This document shows positions 5,407-7,824 of a stretch of DNA of 7,824 bases, in pieces. Positions within the stretch are counted from its first letter, which is position 1; each line of letters begins with the position of its first letter. The notes beneath the pieces were generated by a model. The model was not told the DNA's origin, searched no databases, and saw only the letters and a list, made by a program, of their open reading frames with translations. The stretch is from JAGXQV01 sp964451375 (GTDB lineage Bacteria > Pseudomonadota > Gammaproteobacteria > Burkholderiales > Sulfuricellaceae). Location of the stretch: contig CAYVIN010000142.1 in assembly GCA_964451375.1 (NCBI GenBank), forward strand, positions 1-7,824, read 5' to 3'. Both the position numbers and the translations under genes were made by a program.

Positions 5407-5509
5407 GTTGCCTGGCCTCCCATTTTTCTCCCAGCTTTTTTCGTATTCTGCTAGCCTGAACTGCGGTTCGGCGGGTGTCGCGCGACGATGATTTTCAGAC
5501 AGGATCAAC

Positions 5510-6949
5510 ATGGCAATTTTCCGGCTTACTGTGCAACGCAAGGTTTTTCTCGCGATGCTGACGCTTACCGCCGCAACGGTGGCGATACTTTTTGCCTCCA
5601 CCCAATGGAATCTGGCGCAGGACTTCGGGCGCTACCTGGCGGAAAACGAGTTGCAGCGTTTTGACGGACTCGCCGAGCGGCTGCTGGCCGATTATCGCCG
5701 CGCCGGAAACTGGCGCTTCGTGACGGAGGACAAGCGCTACTGGCCGCGCCTCCTCGAAGAAAGCCGCCACTCCGGGCGCGACAATCATTTTGAGCACCCC
5801 GACCATCCTCCGCCGGAAGGTCATTTGCGCGGCGAGCGTCACTTGCCGCGCCCCGGCGGTTTTTTCTCTCCCGACAAGCGCCTGCTGCTGGTTGATGCAC
5901 AGGGTCAGCGGGTTGCCGGCAGCGGCGCGGAAAGCGCGCCCAGCGTCGTACGCCCCCTCACCCTGGACGGCAAAATCATCGGCAAACTGTTGCTCCAGAT
6001 GCCGCCCAGCCCGCCCGGCGAGCTGGCCTCGGCGTTTCTGTTACGCCAGAACAGCGCCTTGTGGGCGGCCAGCGGCGCGGCGTTGCTGTTGGCCTGCATC
6101 GCGGGATGGTGGCTGGCCCGCCATTTTCTCGGCCCGATCCGTGATTTGGCGGACGGCGCGGGGCAAATTGCCGGGGGCCGCTACGGAATGCGCATCCCGG
6201 TTCGGCACGGCGACGAGTTGGGCGATCTGGCCGAGGATTTCAACCACATGGCGGAAACCCTGGCGCGTATCGAAGAATCGCGACGGCAGTGGATTTCCGA
6301 CACGTCCCACGAATTGCGCACTCCGCTGGCGGTGCTGCGCGCCGAAATCGAGGCCTTGCAGGACGGGGTGCGCGCCCCCGGCGAAGCGAGTTATGCGCGC
6401 CTCCACAAACAGATCATGCAGCTTGGCAAGCTGGTGGACGATTTGCGCCACACCCTCGACAACGGCGAGGACGGCCCGGCGCTTGACCTTCACCCCCTCG
6501 ACCCGCTGGCGCTGTTGCGCGAAACAGCGGAGGAATACACGCCGCGTTTTGCCGCCGCACGGCTTACCCTGGATAACCAGGCGAACAGCGACGGATCGCA
6601 ACTCTCAGGTGACGCCGACCGCTTGCGCCAGGTGTTCGCCAATCTGCTGGAAAACAGCCTGCGTTACACCAGCCCCGGCGGACGCCTGCAAATCAGCGCG
6701 GGCGCAGCAAACCGGCAACTCTGGATCCACTTTGAGGACAGCGCGCCCGCTCCGCCCGCCGCCGCACTGCCCCGCCTGTTCGAGCGTTTTTTCCGCGCCG
6801 AAGCGTCGCGCAGCCGCGCCCACGGCGGCTCCGGGCTGGGCCTGTCAATCTGCAAAACCCTGCTGGAAGCGCACGGTGGCGCCATCGAGGCTGCGTTGTC
6901 GCCGCTCGGCGGGCTGGCGATACACATTACCTTGCCGCTGGAGAGTTGA
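5510..6949 (+). CDS. baeS: Sensor histidine kinase, BaeS-like, with His-rich periplasmic segment
   Basis: Inner-membrane sensor kinase of 479 residues, predicted to autophosphorylate and pass the phosphate to the regulator encoded next. Order: TM1 (about 12-30), periplasmic domain (about 31-182), TM2 (183-203), HAMP (about 201-255), dimerisation/phosphoacceptor domain with SHELRTP (phospho-site His267), then the ATPase domain with the N-box FANLLENS (376-383), F-box LFERFFR (423-429) and G2 box GGSGLGLSI (439-447). The G1 motif reads EDSAPAP (409-415) instead of DxGxG; DSAPG-type motifs are typical of BaeS. The RRQWISDTSHELRTPLAVLRAEIEA-type H-box region and the SPLGG ending also point to BaeS. 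Residues 87-111 hold six His (87, 93, 96, 99, 105, 111) and several Pro, suggesting metal sensing. AGGA five bases before the ATG supports the start. The stop overlaps the regulator's open frame. The baeS symbol is by similarity; its signal is unknown. Confidence 0.9.
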   Translation: MAIFRLTVQRKVFLAMLTLTAATVAILFASTQWNLAQDFGRYLAENELQRFDGLAERLLADYRRAGNWRFVTEDKRYWPRLLEESRHSGRDNHFEHPDHPPPEGHLRGERHLPRPGGFFSPDKRLLLVDAQGQRVAGSGAESAPSVVRPLTLDGKIIGKLLLQMPPSPPGELASAFLLRQNSALWAASGAALLLACIAGWWLARHFLGPIRDLADGAGQIAGGRYGMRIPVRHGDELGDLAEDFNHMAETLARIEESRRQWISDTSHELRTPLAVLRAEIEALQDGVRAPGEASYARLHKQIMQLGKLVDDLRHTLDNGEDGPALDLHPLDPLALLRETAEEYTPRFAAARLTLDNQANSDGSQLSGDADRLRQVFANLLENSLRYTSPGGRLQISAGAANRQLWIHFEDSAPAPPAAALPRLFERFFRAEASRSRAHGGSGLGLSICKTLLEAHGGAIEAALSPLGGLAIHITLPLES

Positions 6950-6951
6950 TT

Positions 6952-7635
6952 TTGGAACCGTTCATCCTGGTCGTTGAAGACGAACAAGACCTGGCGCAAA
7001 TACTGGTCGATTACCTGCGTTTCGCCGGTTATCGCGCCGAAGCGTTATTCGATGGCCTGGAAGCGCGCACCCGACTGGCGGCGCAAACCCCGGATTTGCT
7101 GCTGCTCGACCTGATGTTGCCGGGTTTGGACGGTTTGACCCTGCTGCGCGAATTGCGCGCCCATCCCGAACATCCCGATTTGCCGGTAATTCTGGTGACG
7201 GCGCGAGTCGAGGAAGTGGATCGCCTGATCGGTCTGGAAAGCGGCGCGGACGACTACGTCTGCAAGCCCTATTCGCCGCGTGAAGTGGTAGCCCGCGTCA
7301 AAACGGTATTGCGCCGCGCCCGTCCGGCAGCGCCGCCGGCAAGCGGGGAAGAAACCCTGTGTATCGATCCGCAAACCTGGCGCGCCACATACGGCGGTCA
7401 GCGCATCGACCTCACCCCCAAGGAATTTGAACTGCTGCACATCCTCGCCGCGCATCCGGGGCTGGTGTTTTCACGCGCCCAATTGCTCGACCGCCTCCAG
7501 CCCGACAACCTCGATGTCAGTGAACGCGCCATCGACAGCCACATGAAAAACCTGCGCCGCAAACTCAGTCAGATCGCCCCGACCCGCGAGATGATCCGTT
7601 CGGTGTATGGGGTGGGATTTGTTTACGAGGGGTGA
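6952..7635 (+). CDS. baeR: OmpR-family response regulator, BaeR-like
   Basis: DNA-binding partner of the upstream kinase. The receiver domain (about 4-120) has the acidic pair Glu9-Asp10, phospho-acceptor Asp53 in LLLLDLMLPG, Thr83 and Lys105; the stretch LESGADDYVCKPYSPREVV (96-114) is almost identical to what I recall of E. coli BaeR. The C-terminal winged helix (about 135-227) has LTPKEFELL, recognition helix AIDSHMKNLRRKL and the wing RSVYGVGFVYE. No ATG is available. I take TTG at 6952 because GGAGAG (6940-6945) lies 6 nt upstream and the protein then starts MEPFILVVEDE; TTG at 6946, overlapping the kinase stop as TTGA, is the alternative but touches the ribosome binding site. Translation is probably coupled to the kinase. 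The numbering assumes the 227-residue form. BaeR homologues control envelope-stress and efflux genes. Confidence 0.92.
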   Translation: MEPFILVVEDEQDLAQILVDYLRFAGYRAEALFDGLEARTRLAAQTPDLLLLDLMLPGLDGLTLLRELRAHPEHPDLPVILVTARVEEVDRLIGLESGADDYVCKPYSPREVVARVKTVLRRARPAAPPASGEETLCIDPQTWRATYGGQRIDLTPKEFELLHILAAHPGLVFSRAQLLDRLQPDNLDVSERAIDSHMKNLRRKLSQIAPTREMIRSVYGVGFVYEG

Positions 7636-7644
7636 AGCGGAAAA

Positions 7645-7824
7645 TCACCGGATCACGGTCACCTGCTTTACATCAATTTCGGGGCTTTCCATGAAGTCCT
7701 TTTCGATCTCGCCATAAAGCCTGACCCGCGTTTTTTCGCTGATCAGCGTCCCTGCCGAAAGATGTTTTGAATCAACCTAAATCCGGCAGTTGCCTGAGCG
7801 GACGCCGATCAACGGGAGAAATTC
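7645..7824 (-). pseudogene. BOF (YgiW-type OB-fold) gene, 3' part, with in-frame stop
   Basis: Read leftward, 43 sense codons (7776-7648) end at TGA (7645-7647) and encode VDSKHLSAGTLISEKTRVRL followed by YGEIEKDFMESPEIDVKQVT and VIR. This is the end of a BOF domain, the small periplasmic OB-fold family of YgiW; the GEIxKDF...EIDVK motif is diagnostic. Immediately before it is TAG (7777-7779), and the codons before that read SGNCRI, which aligns without gaps to the family's TGxIxV(D/E)IDxKxF with TAG at the acidic position, as if GAG had become TAG. Further upstream, residues no longer match the expected F-R-D-x-T-G and the other frames also contain stops. No start codon with a ribosome binding site serves the last 43 codons. 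The gene converges on baeR with 9 bp between stops. Window edge hides the rest; a sequencing error is possible. Confidence 0.6.

Noticed and set aside
5444..5449. TATTCT as a -10 box for the two-component operon
   Set aside because: No acceptable -35 at 15-19 bp; too weak to list as a promoter, although the operon must have one in 5407-5509.
5790..6977. 395-codon plus-strand open frame overlapping the sensor kinase
   Set aside because: Out-of-frame shadow rich in Arg, Ala, Cys and Trp; the overlapping frame carries a full set of kinase motifs.
7631..7649. GGTGA...TCACC dyad spanning the convergent stop codons as a bidirectional terminator
   Set aside because: Only 5 bp of stem, a 9-nt loop and no T-run on either side.

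Overview
The window looks like a piece of a betaproteobacterial chromosome, possibly of the Nitrosomonadales type. The evidence is the minus-strand order tpiA > secG > tRNA-Leu(GAG) > nuoA > nuoB, which I know as a recurrent arrangement in that class, together with high GC and proteobacterial forms of every recognised protein. I could not test this by phylogeny. Nearly everything is housekeeping. I see no phage, transposase, CRISPR array, defence island or other clearly novel system, and no complete protein-coding gene is left unidentified.

Left part, minus strand (1-2028): a sigma70-like promoter at about 2000-2028 reads leftward into tpiA (glycolysis), secG (Sec translocon), a tRNA-Leu(GAG) that appears to have its own promoter, and then nuoA and the first 43 codons of nuoB (respiratory complex I). 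The secG-tRNA-Leu(GAG) pairing is also found in E. coli (secG-leuU).

Middle part, plus strand (2049-5406): divergent from tpiA lies pta, encoding a long three-domain phosphate acetyltransferase. A Pho-box-like pair of 7-mers precedes it at the spacing expected of a PhoB-activated promoter. No ackA follows. Instead there is about 550 bp of apparently non-coding DNA with a strong palindrome, then ppa (inorganic pyrophosphatase). The -10 element of ppa sits in the loop of a 9-bp inverted repeat that ends in a T-run. A textbook intrinsic terminator closes ppa.

Right part (5510-7824): a two-gene operon encodes a BaeS-like sensor kinase with a histidine- and proline-rich periplasmic segment and a BaeR-like OmpR-family regulator, translationally coupled and probably starting at TTG. 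Converging on it from the right edge is the 3' part of a BOF (YgiW-type OB-fold) gene with an in-frame TAG, probably a pseudogene.

The best second-look items are the Pho box before pta, the promoter/terminator overlap before ppa, the His-rich sensor domain, the broken BOF gene beside the two-component system, and two intergenic palindromes that share a REP-like core.
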